From: Cacajao melanocephalus
Taxonomy: Eukaryota > Chordata > Mammalia > Primates > Pitheciidae
Assembly (NCBI GenBank): GCA_963573385.1
Contig: CAUYLG010004985.1
Span: 1 to 64,000 of the forward strand
Length of the DNA stretch: 64,000 nt
Direction: 5' to 3'
Part shown: positions 18,058-34,800 of the stretch, piece after piece
How positions within the stretch are numbered: the first letter of the stretch is position 1
Layout of the letters: every line of letters begins with the position of its first letter
Program-made: the position numbers and the translations under genes
The notes under the pieces: generated by a model
Databases searched by the model: none
Seen by the model: only the letters and a program-made list of their open reading frames with translations
What the model was told of the DNA's origin: nothing

Positions 18058-18346
18058 TTTTTTTTTTTTTCGGAGATTGAGTCTTGCTCTGCCAGGCTGG
18101 AGTGCAGTGGGGCAATCTAGGCTCACTGCAACCTCTGCCTCCCGGTTTCAAGCAATTCTCTGCCTCAGCCTCTTGAGTAGCTGGGATTACAAGTGCCCGC
18201 CACCATGCCTGGCTAATTTTTGTATTTTTAGTAGAGACGGGGTTTCACCGTGTTAGCCAGGATGGTGTCGATCTCTTGACCTCGTGATCTGCCTACCTCA
18301 GCCTCCCAAAGTGCTGGAATTACAAGCATGATCCACTGTGACTGGC
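18058..18346 (-). mobile_element. Alu
   Basis: Full antisense Alu. Confidence 0.92.
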
Positions 18347-18508
18347 CCAGACCTTCTTTTTCTAATCTCTGGCAAAATGATCCTTTTTCCTCTGCTATAC
18401 AAATTTGTCTACCTCTTAAGAACATCGGGCAGTTCTGGATTCATCTATATCTCCAAGCCCATTTTCCCTAGATTCTCAGTAACCACAGTACACGCCCTTG
18501 TCATAATG

Positions 18509-19680
<1,172 letters not shown>

Positions 19681-19985
19681 CTGTGATAATTGCCACTCTG
19701 GCAAAGCCCAGGAAGTCTTACAAACCAGTCCTGGGGGACAGGCAAGGACTCCCTGAGCAGAGACCTGAAGGGTGAGTTAGAGATAACTAGATGTTTATAA
19801 AGGTAGAAAGAAAATCCAGTCCCTGGGCTGGCAATTACCTGGTGTGCCACCCAGAACCATTTTAAAAACATTGTCATGAGGAAGATGATGAGTAAACAGA
19901 GAAGTTCAAGAAGAGACTGGTCCGTGGTGGCAAATGCTGCAGAGAGGCCAAGCAAAATAAAGACCAAGAAGAGCCCGTTGGATGA

Positions 19986-20355
<370 letters not shown>

Positions 20356-20666
20356 AGAAGGCAAAATTGCAGGAGGTTGAGACACATGGAAGGTGTAGAA
20401 ATAGAGATGGTAAATGGAGAAAACTCTTTCCAGAAACTTGGTTGTGAAGGAAATGGTGAATGGCAGTAGTGAAAGCTGGACATGAGGTCAAAGGAAGAGG
20501 CTTGTCCTATGGGGAGCCTTTGCACACGTGCAAATGTTAGTAGGAAGCAGCCTGTCCCGAGGGCAGGTAAAAGACAGGATGGAGACTCCTAAAGAGCCAG
20601 GAAGTGACACAAGCCAAAGCCTAGGTAGGAGTGTGGCTTAAAAGGGAGGAGAAAAGAATGGGAGTA

Positions 20667-20803
20667 GGCCAGGTGCGTTGGCTCACGCCTGTAATCCTAG
20701 CACTTTGGGAGGCCGAGGTGGGTGGATCACCTGAGGTCAGGAGTTCAAGACCAGCCTGGCCTTCATGGTGAAACCCCATCTTTAAAAAAAAAAAAAAGAG
20801 TGG
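20667..20803 (+). mobile_element. Alu left-arm monomer in L2
   Basis: Ends GAAACCCCATCTTT plus poly-A; flanks AAAAGAATGGGAGTA and AAAAGAGTGGGAGTG. Confidence 0.92.
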
Positions 20804-20900
20804 GAGTGGATGTAGATGCCTGTAGATTTGGTGGTAGAAGAAGAGGGAGCTGTCTACAGCCACTACTTTCTCTGTGACATGGGAGGCAATAGGATCTGCT

Positions 20901-21968
<1,068 letters not shown>

Positions 21969-21973
21969 TAGTA

Positions 21974-22285
21974 GGCTGGGTGAGGTGGCTCACACCTATA
22001 ATCCTAGCACTTTAGGAGGCCGAGGTGGGTAGATCACCTGAGGTCAGGAGTTCAAGACCAGCCTGGCCAACATGGTGAAACCCTGTCTTTACTAAAAGTA
22101 TAAAAATTAGCTGGGTGTGGTAGTACACAGCTGTAATCTCAGCTACTCGGGGGGCTGAGGCAGAAGAATCACTTGAACCCTGGAGACGGAGGTTGTAGTG
22201 AGCCGACATCATGCCACTGCACTCCAGCCTGGGCGACAGAGTGAAACTCTGTCTTAAATAAATAAATAAATAAATAAATAAAAAG
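21974..22285 (+). mobile_element. Alu with (TAAA)n tail
   Basis: Full sense Alu; the tail is AAATAAATAAATAAATAAAT. Confidence 0.93.
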
Positions 22286-22672
22286 TAATACTAAGTAAAA
22301 TATCCTTTGGATATCCTGCATTCTTCTTTCTTTTGGTTGAGGCACAAAGAACAGTGAGAAGATACGGTCATGATAATAATCATTATATCTACTATTATAT
22401 TGAGTACAAGCTTCTGATCATGTCATTCAGCTAGCTAATCAATCAATCACATATTAACTGAGAACACACCATGTGCTAAACACTAATGACAGTGTTTCCT
22501 CTCATGGTGCTCATTAGAGCTTCTCAACCTTTTTCACTGTCACACATGAAAAATCATACCCTTTGTACATCCCCAGAGATAAATGAATGATGAGGCTACT
22601 CAAGGCTGCCTGAGCCCCTTGCCTGCCCTGAGGATGGCGAGATCAGTATCTCATCATCCCCTGCCTCTGATC
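22286..22672. other. Unassigned
   Basis: ATTAACTGAGAACACACC and CATGTGCTAAACACT hint at MIR; not firm. Confidence 0.35.
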
Positions 22673-22686
22673 AAAATTCTTTCTTT

Positions 22687-23123
<437 letters not shown>

Positions 23124-23137
23124 AAAATTCTTTCTTT

Positions 23138-24706
23138 CAATATTTATTCTGATATTGAATGTGACTGTGGAAGAGTTTTGTTATTATGAGGGAAGAAGTG
23201 AGGACCAGCATAGGGTAAAATCTGCTAGTAGTCTTTAGTGGGTTAGGTAAGAACCTTGGAGAATGAAGCTGGTTTCAACAGCTTGGAGCCAAAAAGAAAA
23301 AAGAAAAGCAGCATTAGATTGTTCCATTTTCAGTAATGAGACGAGAAAGAGACAGGGAAGCTCATTCTAAAAATCAGGAAATGGAAAAAGTTACTCTAAA
23401 AATTAGGAAGATTAAACTGAGGATCTTTAATCTGAGATTCAATCCTGAGGTATAAAAGGTGAAAACACTTGTGAGTTTCTGTTGGCACATCCGTCTGTAG
23501 ACACTGATGCCTCCTCATTGTGCACTGTGGCAGATGGAATCACTCTGAGAGAATCTTGTTTCCTGCAGTAGAGTGCAAATGCAACTGAAAACAGGGCTGC
23601 AGGAATTAAATGAGATTGTCAATGGAATAATTGAGTTCACTATGAAAAACAACCCTGTTTAGGTAAAATTGATTTTGATGTATCTGTCAATGGGAAATTA
23701 TGCAACCCTTAGAAAAAAAAAAGGACCGAGGCATTTCTATTTCTCCGGATCTGGAAGGCTTTCCAAGGTGTATTTTTCAGCAAAGAATAATAAGGCACAA
23801 ACTTGTATGTTTACAGTGTTAGTTAAAAAAAAGAATACGTAGAGCTATGTTTGCATATGCAAAGAATATGGAAGGATGCATGAGAAACTGGTAAGAGGCG
23901 GCAAGATGACCCGTGGGGATGGGAGCTCAGTGGCTTGGGATCAAGGTGGAAGGTTTTCATTGTACACTCTTTTGACTTTTGTACCAAGTATTATTTATTT
24001 AGTGAATAAATATAGGCAAATACACAGAAAGAAAAGCTTTTGGTGAATCATTTTGTAAGGTTCATTTGCAATGGAAACAGCCACTCCCTAATTTGCTTTG
24101 GAAATGTTGACATTTGTGTACTGGATTTTCTTAAAGCATGAAATGCCAGCGTCTGCAAACCACACCCGGAGTGCTTAAATTTGAGGTCACTGACAAAACC
24201 AGCCATACAAGTGTGACTTTCCAAAAAGCTAAACATTGTTGAGAGAAGCAGAGCGAGTGCCTGGAGCTTGATGCATCCCCAGCATCTGAGAATGTCAGAG
24301 GGAAGGGGCTGTGGAGAGTTGGTGCAATCTCCTTTCTTCAGAAATCAGGAAATGAGGGTCCAAAGGGGAAGAGACTTGCCTAATAAAAAGATTGTGCTAT
24401 TTTGTGTAAAAAAGTGAGAAACATAAGTCTCTATGTCTATATTTGCTTCCAATTGCATGAAGAACTCCAGAGGATACACAAAAACAAATGGGAAACTGTA
24501 TGGAGAGGGAGGGGGAACAATGAAAGGATGTGAGACAGAGCTAGAAATGAGATTTTCACTTTGAATCTTTTATAATCCTTGATCTGTTCTTTAAAAGAAT
24601 CCAAAAACATTAAAAAGAGAGATAGACCATGCCATCTATATGACCCACAATGCAGTTTTCAAGGAAGACATCATGAGACTGTGTTCAGAGACAAATTAGG
24701 GCTCCT
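23138..24706. other. Longest unassigned intergenic stretch
   Basis: About 1.6 kb without Alu. Short stretches (near 23680-23770 and 23860-24000) read like decayed mammalian repeats, but I cannot name them. No coding or RNA gene signal. Confidence 0.4.
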
Positions 24707-25001
<295 letters not shown>

Positions 25002-25050
25002 CCTGTGTAGAAATCACAGATCAAATTCTACTGCTTCAAATACCAATGAC

Positions 25051-25409
<359 letters not shown>

Positions 25410-25567
25410 TCATACTGAGATTTGTTAGAGATAATACAGGCCATCAGCTGGGCTTAAATTTCATTTTTGATTATAGGCAAATTTGTCAAAATTGTGTGAT
25501 AACAGCCCATTGCTAGCCTGTGGATTCAGTCACACGGGGAGGTACCACAGAGCAGGAGAAAAATCAA

Positions 25568-25725
25568 TGGACAGGAAGTCAGGAAACCTGATTCTAACCA
25601 AGTTTTGTAACTTTAATTAACGTTGTAATTTTGGGCAACTTAATTCCTCTCCCTACGTCAGTTTTCACATCTGTAAAATGAAAGGACTAGATGAAATGAT
25701 CTCTAGGTTCCCTCTTAACTGTGAT
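25568..25725 (-). mobile_element. MIR
   Basis: GTCAGTTTTCACATCTGTAA, AATGAAAGGACTAGATGA and TTGGGCAACTTAATTCC are antisense MIR. Confidence 0.8.
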
Positions 25726-26134
25726 ATGATTGGATCCTGAATCCAATCAGAATCTGAATCTGAAACCATTATTAGCAATTTAGAATGAAAGGAAATTTAT
25801 TAGGTCATTCTTGACATCTAGGAGATGGTAACAGGCAGTTGGGCCTCCTTTTGCTCCTTTGACTTGTAGCTACATGAGTGATCTTCTTGGCCCCTTTCTC
25901 CTGAATCTACATGCTGATGGTGATTATCTAGATCCATGTTCCTGAGAGCATGAGTTTAGGGAAATGTTAATCATACTCCACAAAGCATCTCAAATACATT
26001 TGGGAAATCCTGTATAAGTGTTCCTGATGGAGGGTCACAATGCGATTAAAGGTCCTGAGAAGTCCTGCAACAAAGAAACACATAACTTACCTAACCCAGC
26101 ACTCTGCACATTTATGGATATGGAACACCTTGAA

Positions 26135-26136
<2 letters not shown>
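25726..26136. other. Unassigned intergenic sequence
   Basis: Nothing recognised. Confidence 0.35.

Positions 26137-26138
<2 letters not shown>

Positions 26139-26179
<41 letters not shown>
26139..26179 (+). repeat. (GT)20 microsatellite
   Basis: An uninterrupted GT run of about 41 bases, likely polymorphic. Confidence 0.95.
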
Positions 26180-26183
<4 letters not shown>

Positions 26184-26550
26184 TACCTCTATTTGAAACA
26201 AATGGGATCCAAATGCTTCCATTTTTAGGAAATGTATGAGATCAGTTATCAGATGGTAGTTAGGACAATTCTGGGGCCTCTGCAGATATGGAAGACTTAG
26301 CTTTTTCCTGAGGGAGCCTGAGAGTCTTGTGATTCATGCAGCTCTCCACCCGACCAGTTTTCTTTCAACAGTGGGAGCCTCAGAAACTCTCTTGTTTTAC
26401 AGGGAGGTTCCCATCTAAGCACAATGAGGTCAATGTACATCTTATCCCTTTCACTTCTGGCTTTCAGAATTTTTTAGAACTATAATTTTTATTTAGAAAT
26501 TATAATTGTCTTTCCTTCCCCCACTAAGGCCTTCAGTCTACATTTGGTTT
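26180..26550. other. Unassigned intergenic sequence
   Basis: Nothing recognised. Confidence 0.35.
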
Positions 26551-26636
26551 TATATATATATATATATATATACACATACACATACATATACATATATATA
26601 TATACATATATATATATATATCTGTATATATATATT
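26551..26636. repeat. TA-rich/TACA microsatellite
   Basis: TA runs interspersed with TACACA and CATATA; largely self-complementary. Confidence 0.9.
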
Positions 26637-27300
26637 CCTTCACTCCTAATATCTGCAATCCCCAGTGGGTAGGAGGGAAAAGTTATGTGTCATTTGGACA
26701 CTGGACCTGCCACACTTCACATCCTTCATTAGTTTTTGAGATTTTTCACCCTCAATTCCCAAAGAAACATTGACTCATCACAACATACACACATAGTCAC
26801 TGGAAAAAATTAATTTAATATGTGTATTTCTTAAGACTTCTCAATTATTTTTGTCCCATCTTAAGCATTCAGTTTAAAGTAAAAAATCTCTAAGCAGGCA
26901 CAAACATATAGTCAAAGTTCTCATTGTATTCTGTGTTGCTGTATCTCCAAGTCTGAAACCAAGAAACAACATGAAATGCTATTTTTGCATTTAGTGCTTT
27001 CTTTACTCAGAGGTTTTCAGGCTTGTAGTTCAAGCATCAGGATAAAAATGACCAGCCAGACAGCTGTTGCAGGCCCAGCTAATTATACTAGTGCCTCCCT
27101 GAAGGGCTTGAGCTGCAAATAAATTCTTTTTCTCCTGGCCAGTCTTGGTTATTGGCAGTTATTTTGGATATACACTGCCTGGGCTCAGCCCTCTCCCTCC
27201 AGTTTTCCTAGAACAGTGGGAAAGAAATGGAGGTGAGGAGGCAGCTGGATTGGGGTTGAGGATGTGCGCACTTACTCTCCCATCCACGCTGTGGAGTTTT
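26637..27300. other. Unassigned intergenic sequence
   Basis: Nothing recognised. Confidence 0.35.
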
Positions 27301-27303
27301 TTA

Positions 27304-27983
<680 letters not shown>

Positions 27984-27995
27984 GATGTGTTGTCT

Positions 27996-28151
27996 TTTTT
28001 TTTTTTAATTTTTTTATTTTATTTATTTTTTTTAAAAGATGGGGTTTCACCATGATGGCCAGGCTGGTCTTGAACTCCTGACCTCAGGTGATCCACCCAC
28101 CTCGGCCTCCCAAAGTGCTAGGATTACAGGCATGAGCCACCTCACTGGGCT
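27996..28151 (-). mobile_element. Alu left-arm monomer
   Basis: Long T-rich tail, then AAGATGGGGTTTCACC to the Alu 5' end; ATGNGTTGTCTT flanks it. Confidence 0.92.
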
Positions 28152-28306
28152 GATGGGTTGTCTTAATGCACCTAGGGATACTTGCTGAAAGCTATGGTTG
28201 ATAAATAAAGGGAGGGCCGTGAACTTAAGTAGGAGGTGGGGACACTAAAGAGAAAACAAAACAAAACACAACATGGTTGGGGTGGGATTATTAGAAAGAT
28301 GAAGGG

Positions 28307-29087
<781 letters not shown>

Positions 29088-29092
29088 AAGGG

Positions 29093-29922
29093 CTCCAGGG
29101 AGGATGACCCTACAGAAAAAAATGGAGCTGATAACTAATTGTGAGTTTGATTATAACCTGAGAACATTTTTTCAGTTTTGACAAAGAGTTTGCAGAGAAG
29201 TCAGTGTTAGATATTTAAAAATAAAATTATGTAGGAGGAAAAAAACTGATGCAATCGTTAACTCTAGGGAAAACAAAAAGTGGTACATGAAGATAATCTG
29301 ACTCAATTGTAAACACGGACTATTGATTTAAGAGGGATGGCAGTGGTAGAAGAAGTTGTGATATAAGTGAGTTAAATCCTCATCTTAATTGAGGAAATTA
29401 AAAAGATTTAAAAATAAAAACTTAAGAAATAGCAATGTTATTTTAAAAGAAGGAGGTAAATGTCAGAAGAACAACTAAAAGCTTAGAAAGCATCTGCTTC
29501 TGCTAAGTGACTCCGATGGGAGTGGGTTGGGGAAATAATTGCTGTTTATAATTACAAGTCTTGTAGAACATTTAATATTTTCCAAGTCTGTACATGTATT
29601 ACTTTGATAAAAATAAAAAACTTAATTAAAAGGTTATGGGAGTCCAGTGTGAAAAATTTGGAAAGTACAGAAAAGTATAAAGAAGAAAATAGAACCACTC
29701 ACAATTCCTCCACTTAGAGAAAGCCAGTGGACATATTTTAGAGGAAAAAGATTAAATGAATTTGTGAGATTAAATAGAGCTTGAAGATTTAAAACACCAC
29801 AATTTAGATATAAATGAACAAATGACAGTACAATACTAGATATGTGTAGATATAATTACATACAATATAACCATATGTAGTGTAATTCTATGTGTTTATA
29901 TGTGTATTAGAAAGTAGTCTTA
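29093..29922. other. AT-rich unassigned sequence
   Basis: 29645-29720 (GAAAAATTTGGAAAGTACAG, AAGTATAAAGAAGAAAATAG) resembles the 5' portion of an old LINE 3' region; otherwise unidentified. Confidence 0.4.
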
Positions 29923-29923
29923 G

Positions 29924-30203
29924 CTGGATGCAGTGACTCATGCCTGTAATCCCAGCACTTTTGGAGGCCAAGGTGGGAGGATCACTTGAACCCAGGAGTT
30001 GGTAACCAGCATGGGCAACATAGAGAGACCTCATCTCTTCAAAAAATTTAAAAATTAGCCAGGTGTGGTGGTGCATGTCTGTAGACCAACTGCCTGGGAC
30101 ACTGAGGCAGGAGGATTGTTTGAGCCTGGGAGATCCAGGATGCAGTGAGTCATGATTGTGTCACTGCACTCCATCCTGGGCAACAGAGTGAGACTCTGTT
30201 TTA
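29924..30203 (+). mobile_element. AluJ-type
   Basis: Sense, diverged. Confidence 0.9.
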
Positions 30204-30241
30204 ACACACACACACACACACACATACACACTTACACACAC
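30204..30241 (+). repeat. (CA)n from an Alu tail
   Basis: Starts where the Alu poly-A tail should be. Confidence 0.9.
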
Positions 30242-30250
30242 TAGTTTCAA

Positions 30251-30513
30251 GGCCAGGCACGGGGGCTCACATCTGTAATCTCAGCACTTTGGGAAGCTGA
30301 GGCAGGTGGATTGCTTGAGCTCAGGAGGTCAAGGCTGCAGTGAGCTGTTATTGTGCCACTGTACTCCAGCCTCCCGGTTTCAAGCGATTCTCCTGCCTCA
30401 GTCTCCCAAGTAGCTGGGACTACAGGCACGTGCCACCATGCCTGGCTAATTTTTGTATTTTTACAAAATCTGCCAGTGACAGAGTGAGACCCTGTCTCAG
30501 AAAAAAAAAAAAG
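30251..30513 (+). mobile_element. Chimeric Alu with an inverted middle
   Basis: Sense at both ends, but 30373-30464 reads antisense (CGGTTTCAAGCGATTCTCC to TTTTTGTATTTTTA). Confidence 0.85.
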
Positions 30514-30802
30514 TCTGGAAAAATACCCACCAAAATGTTACTTGGTGGATATGTTACCAGGGTGGGACTAGGCTAAGGCAAGCAAGGTTCCTAGGACACT
30601 CAGTGTAAAGCTGCCCTCACTCTCAGGGTTCTGCAAATGCAGGAGTGGCACCAGGTGAATCCTGCCCCAGCTGCCATCTGATTGCAGCCACATAAAAAGT
30701 GGCACCTGAAAGTGAGTGTCTCTTTAGATGTTATGCCCTCACATGCCTCACCCTAGTCTTGGCCTTGGTTGGGACCTATGGCTGCTGGATTATGAACACT
30801 TT
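30514..30802. other. Unassigned
   Basis: Nothing recognised. Confidence 0.35.
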
Positions 30803-30818
30803 CTCCTTCTTACTTTTT

Positions 30819-31105
30819 TTTTCCTTTGAGATGGAGTCTCACTCTATCACCCAGACTGGAGGGCAATGGTGCAGTCTCAGCTCACTGCAACCTCTATCTC
30901 CCAGTTCAAGAAATTCTCCTGCCTCAGCCTCCCGAGTAGCTGGAATTACAGGTGCCTGCCACACACCCGGCTAATTTTTGTATTTTTAGTAAAGACTGGG
31001 ATTTCACTAGGTTGGCCAGGCTGGTCTCGAACTCCTGACCTCGTGATCCTCCTGCCTCGGCCTCCCAAAGTGCTGGGATTACAGGCGTGAGCCACAGCGC
31101 CTGGC
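30819..31105 (-). mobile_element. Alu with perfect 16-bp duplication
   Basis: CTCCTTCTTACTTTTT at 30803-30818 and 31106-31121. Confidence 0.95.
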
Positions 31106-31144
31106 CTCCTTCTTACTTTTTACGTTCAAGTTCCTTGCTACTCC

Positions 31145-31305
31145 AAGCGTGGTACATGGACCAGCAGTGATAGCATCACCTGGGGGCTTGTTTGAAATGC
31201 ACTATCTCAGCTCTGCTCCAGACTTTAGCCAGATCTGCACTTTAACCAAATCCCAGGAGATTTAGGTACATGTTACAGTTTGAGAAACACTGGGCTAGCA
31301 GGCAC
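31145..31305 (-). mobile_element. MER5/MER20-like hAT element
   Basis: CATGGACCAGCAGTGATAGC, ATCACCTGGGGGCTTGTTTG and CAGTTTGAGAAACACTGG follow this family's pattern; orientation tentative. Confidence 0.65.
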
Positions 31306-31980
<675 letters not shown>

Positions 31981-32369
31981 GGACGTGATACCTCAGAATT
32001 ATGCAGGTCAGATCATTTTAATTTCCAACTCACAGTCTGGGATGGGTATAAGTGATTTCAGTTTTTGTGGTGGGAAGTGAAAACAAAGGAAAGGGATTCA
32101 GATGTTTGAGTGGCCAAAAAGAATGACAAATGTCCATTATAGTTATTGGAATCTTGGTAAAATGTCACCTTTTGGGTTCCCGCAGAAAGAGCAGCTTAAT
32201 TTGGCTGGGCTATTATGAGGAAAACTTTATTGCTGATTTGGGTTGGGGTACAGATACGTTAATATAGGAGGAGAGAGAAGAATAAAATTCCTCCTCTGAA
32301 ACTGGGAAAGCTCCAGGAGGAAGACAAGATTTGAGCTGGACTTTGGAGGAAGGAAAGAGAAAAGGAGAA
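31981..32369. other. Unassigned
   Basis: Nothing recognised. Confidence 0.35.
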
Positions 32370-32560
32370 AGAACATTAGATTTGCAGACAGGAAATGGGG
32401 TTCCCCTCTTTCCATGGCTTGCTAGCCATGGAAATTCAGGCAAGTCACTTAGCTTCTCTGTAAAACCTCGTGTGTCACTGCCAAAGTGAGGTTCCAACTG
32501 AGATTAAATAAGTGAAAGTTGTTTGTAAACTGTAAAGCATTATGCAAACATCTTGCTCTA
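32370..32560 (-). mobile_element. MIR
   Basis: CAGGCAAGTCACTTAGCTTC, GAGATTAAATAAGTG and TTGTAAACTGTAAAGCATTA are antisense MIR. Confidence 0.75.
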
Positions 32561-32667
32561 TTGTTAAAAGGTTAAAGATGGGTAGGACTTTGACAACAGG
32601 GATTTGGGGAGAAGGGCTTCTGGGCAGAGAGAATGAAAGGTGAAGTGACTGATTGATACGTATGTAC

Positions 32668-32962
32668 TGATTGACTGAGACAGGGTCTCCCTCTGTTGCC
32701 CAGGCTGGGGTGCAGTGTCATGATTGATCATGGCTCATCGCAGCCCTGAATTCCTGGGCTCAATCAAATATCCTGCTTTAGCCTCCTGAGTAGGTGGGAC
32801 CACAGGCACATGCCACGGTGCCAGCCAATTAAAAAAAATTTTTTTAGAGGTAGAGTCTCATCATGTCGCCCAGATTGGTCTCAAACTCCTGGGCTCAAGC
32901 ATTCCTCCCACCTGGACCTCCCAAAGTGCTGGAATTACAGGCATGAGCCAACACACCTGGCC
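32668..32962 (-). mobile_element. AluJ-type
   Basis: Antisense, diverged. Confidence 0.9.
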
Positions 32963-33127
32963 AGAAATGATTTTTGTGAGAGGCTAGGCAAAAGGAAACT
33001 GGGCTTTGAAGATGAAATGAATGAATGACTCACAGCACATGCTTCCTTCTCTCCCTAAATGGCCCCTTTGCAGGCAGCCAGAGACTATGTCTCATTCATC
33101 TTAGTTTCTAGAAGTCTGACACTTTCT

Positions 33128-33426
<299 letters not shown>

Positions 33427-33789
33427 GAGACTGACAGTTTCTAGTTGAGGGCGTTGTGCTCCATTCTGAAGGAGTGCCCAGGGGCTATTAAACTTGGGAC
33501 CTCTTTACCCTCAAAAGTAGTACAGAATAAGCCTTTGGGTATCCTTGAAAAGCACATTCTTCTGTGCACACTGGGTCGCCCTCTGGGTAACCTCTCAAAC
33601 CTTTGAGAACTCACCTTATTCCAGGTAAGGTCCTTACTTTAAGGAAGAGGAGGGGGGCTAAGGGCTCCAGCAGACTTGTTCTACAAGGTGTGGAAGGGGG
33701 TGGGAACTATACAGGTGATAACTTTCATAGAAGTACACAAACACAATCACACACACGCACGCACATAGGTGCATGCCAAACAGGTTAAA
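33427..33789. other. Unassigned sequence upstream of the promoter
   Basis: A CA-rich patch lies at 33737-33765; otherwise nothing recognised. Confidence 0.35.
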
Positions 33790-34000
33790 TCCGAGTATGG
33801 TCTGTAATGAAGTTAATTGTATTGGTTTGGTTAATTATATTGCGCCAATGTCAATTTCCTGGCTTTGAGAATGTCGTATCTTATGAAAAATGTTGAGGTA
33901 AGCTGGGTGGGTGATGGGTATACGGAACCTGTCTGTATTAATTTTGCAACTTCTTGTGAGTCCATAATTATTTCGAAGTAAAAAGTAAAACAAAAGAAAA
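33790..34000 (+). mobile_element. Old L1 3' end abutting the CpG island
   Basis: TTAATTTTGCAACTTCTTGTG, ATAATTATTTCGAAGTAAAA and the A-rich end match an L1M 3' terminus. Confidence 0.5.
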
Positions 34001-34109
34001 CAAGGGAACTTCCCCCTCAGCCCAGACTGCTTCGAAACCGCCCCACTCTCACACATCTGGCCTCACCCGGGTCCAGCCCGCCCCGGTCAGGGGGGCGAAG
34101 GGAGGGGCA

Positions 34110-34118
34110 GGGCGGGGC
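34110..34118 (+). promoter_or_regulatory. GC box (Sp/KLF-type)
   Basis: GGGCGGGGC is a full match to the classic GC box and touches the first NRF1-like site. Confidence 0.7.
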
Positions 34119-34130
34119 CACGCACGCGCA
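34119..34130 (+). promoter_or_regulatory. NRF1-like site 1
   Basis: CACGCACGCGCA matches the NRF1 consensus YGCGCAYGCGCR at 11 of 12 positions. NRF1 is a common activator of CpG-island promoters, and its binding is blocked by CpG methylation. Confidence 0.55.
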
Positions 34131-34159
34131 GTCCCGCAATCCCGGCCGCGCCGAGAAGT

Positions 34160-34171
34160 CGCGCATGCGTA
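34160..34171 (+). promoter_or_regulatory. NRF1-like site 2
   Basis: CGCGCATGCGTA matches the NRF1 consensus at 11 of 12 positions. Its first base is 41 bp downstream of that of site 1, about four helical turns, which puts both on the same face of the DNA. Confidence 0.65.
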
Positions 34172-34239
34172 GTCTCGGCCCCGGGCTGCCGCGCCAGCCC
34201 GTCACCGCGGCGCGGGATCGGGCGGCTTTGGCCCCTTAT

Positions 34240-34454
34240 CCCTCCCGTCTTTTCCGGCAGTTGGAACGCTTCCTGTTGTCCTCACGCGCAACTGCCCGTC
34301 GACCCCTGTCTCAGAGTCCCTCACGCGTCCCCTCTGGTCTTTGGCTTGTTGGCTGCCGCCGCCGGGACTTCGCCAGCCTTCACGTAGGGACTACTGGCCG
34401 AAGGGGCGTCTGCGGCTCTCCGCCGCCCCCAGCCCTGCCTCTCCCGGGGTTCTG
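34240..34454 (+). other. STK38: STK38 exon 1, non-coding 5' UTR
   Basis: The 3' end is a strong donor, TCTG|gtgagt, with the last exon base at 34454, inside the CpG island and in the right orientation for STK38. The 5' end is my estimate: it should lie a few tens of bases downstream of the NRF1-like sites, and CpG-island promoters usually start at several points. No ATG occurs between 34168 and 34454, so a transcript starting in this range has no upstream AUG before the kinase start codon. The exon is assigned by donor quality, CpG context and position, not by a transcript. Confidence 0.75.
34251..34257 (-). promoter_or_regulatory. ETS-like site near the probable start
   Basis: TTTCCGG is CCGGAAA on the other strand, the ETS/GABP core. 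In TATA-less CpG promoters such sites often sit close to the transcription start. Confidence 0.45.
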
Positions 34455-34460
34455 GTGAGT

Positions 34461-34800
34461 TGCCTGCTGCCGCCGTCTTCACTCCATTCCCGGGTTTTTC
34501 GTTTATCTCCTCCTTTCCCAACCCCCGACTCCTTCTTGGCTTTATCCTTCTTGCCGGCGCCCTCTTTCTAGCCCTAACCTCTCAGCGTCTCGGCCCCTCT
34601 CCTCAGCCTCCTCTTTCCCCGGTTTCCAGATGCCCCTTGTTGGCCGTCTCTGCATTTTCCCGGTCCCAGCCTCTCCACCCTGTCCTTTCTCTTTCTCCGT
34701 TTGCAGTTGGAGCGGGGAGCCGGGCTCTCCTTTCCATGTTGCCACCTTTGTCTGCTCCCCGCCACCAGTCAGTCCCTCAGGGATCTGCTGTCTGAGAGGC
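34461..34800 (+). other. STK38: Start of intron 1, pyrimidine-rich
   Basis: C/T-rich, moderately GC-rich sequence follows the exon 1 donor, with far fewer CpGs than the island. Open frames here are composition artefacts. No repeat is recognised. Confidence 0.5.

Larger units (their letters stand above)
34015..34460. promoter_or_regulatory. STK38: CpG island, STK38 promoter
   Basis: This is the only long CpG-dense, repeat-free stretch in the window; everything around it is CpG-depleted. It has no obvious TATA box. It contains a GC box at 34110-34118, two NRF1-like sites (34119-34130 and 34160-34171) and an ETS-like TTTCCGG at 34251-34257, a common set for a broadly expressed housekeeping promoter. 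Divergent transcription on the minus strand is possible but I see no specific support for it. Confidence 0.9.

Noticed and set aside
34017..34205. A divergent minus-strand gene from the CpG island
   Set aside because: Only a GC-driven open frame supports it; no donor or conserved peptide is visible. Divergent non-coding transcription cannot be excluded.
34165..34458. 97-codon frame through the CpG island
   Set aside because: It ends in the TGA formed by the exon 1 donor GTGAGT, is driven by GC-rich composition, and its ATG is probably upstream of the transcription start.
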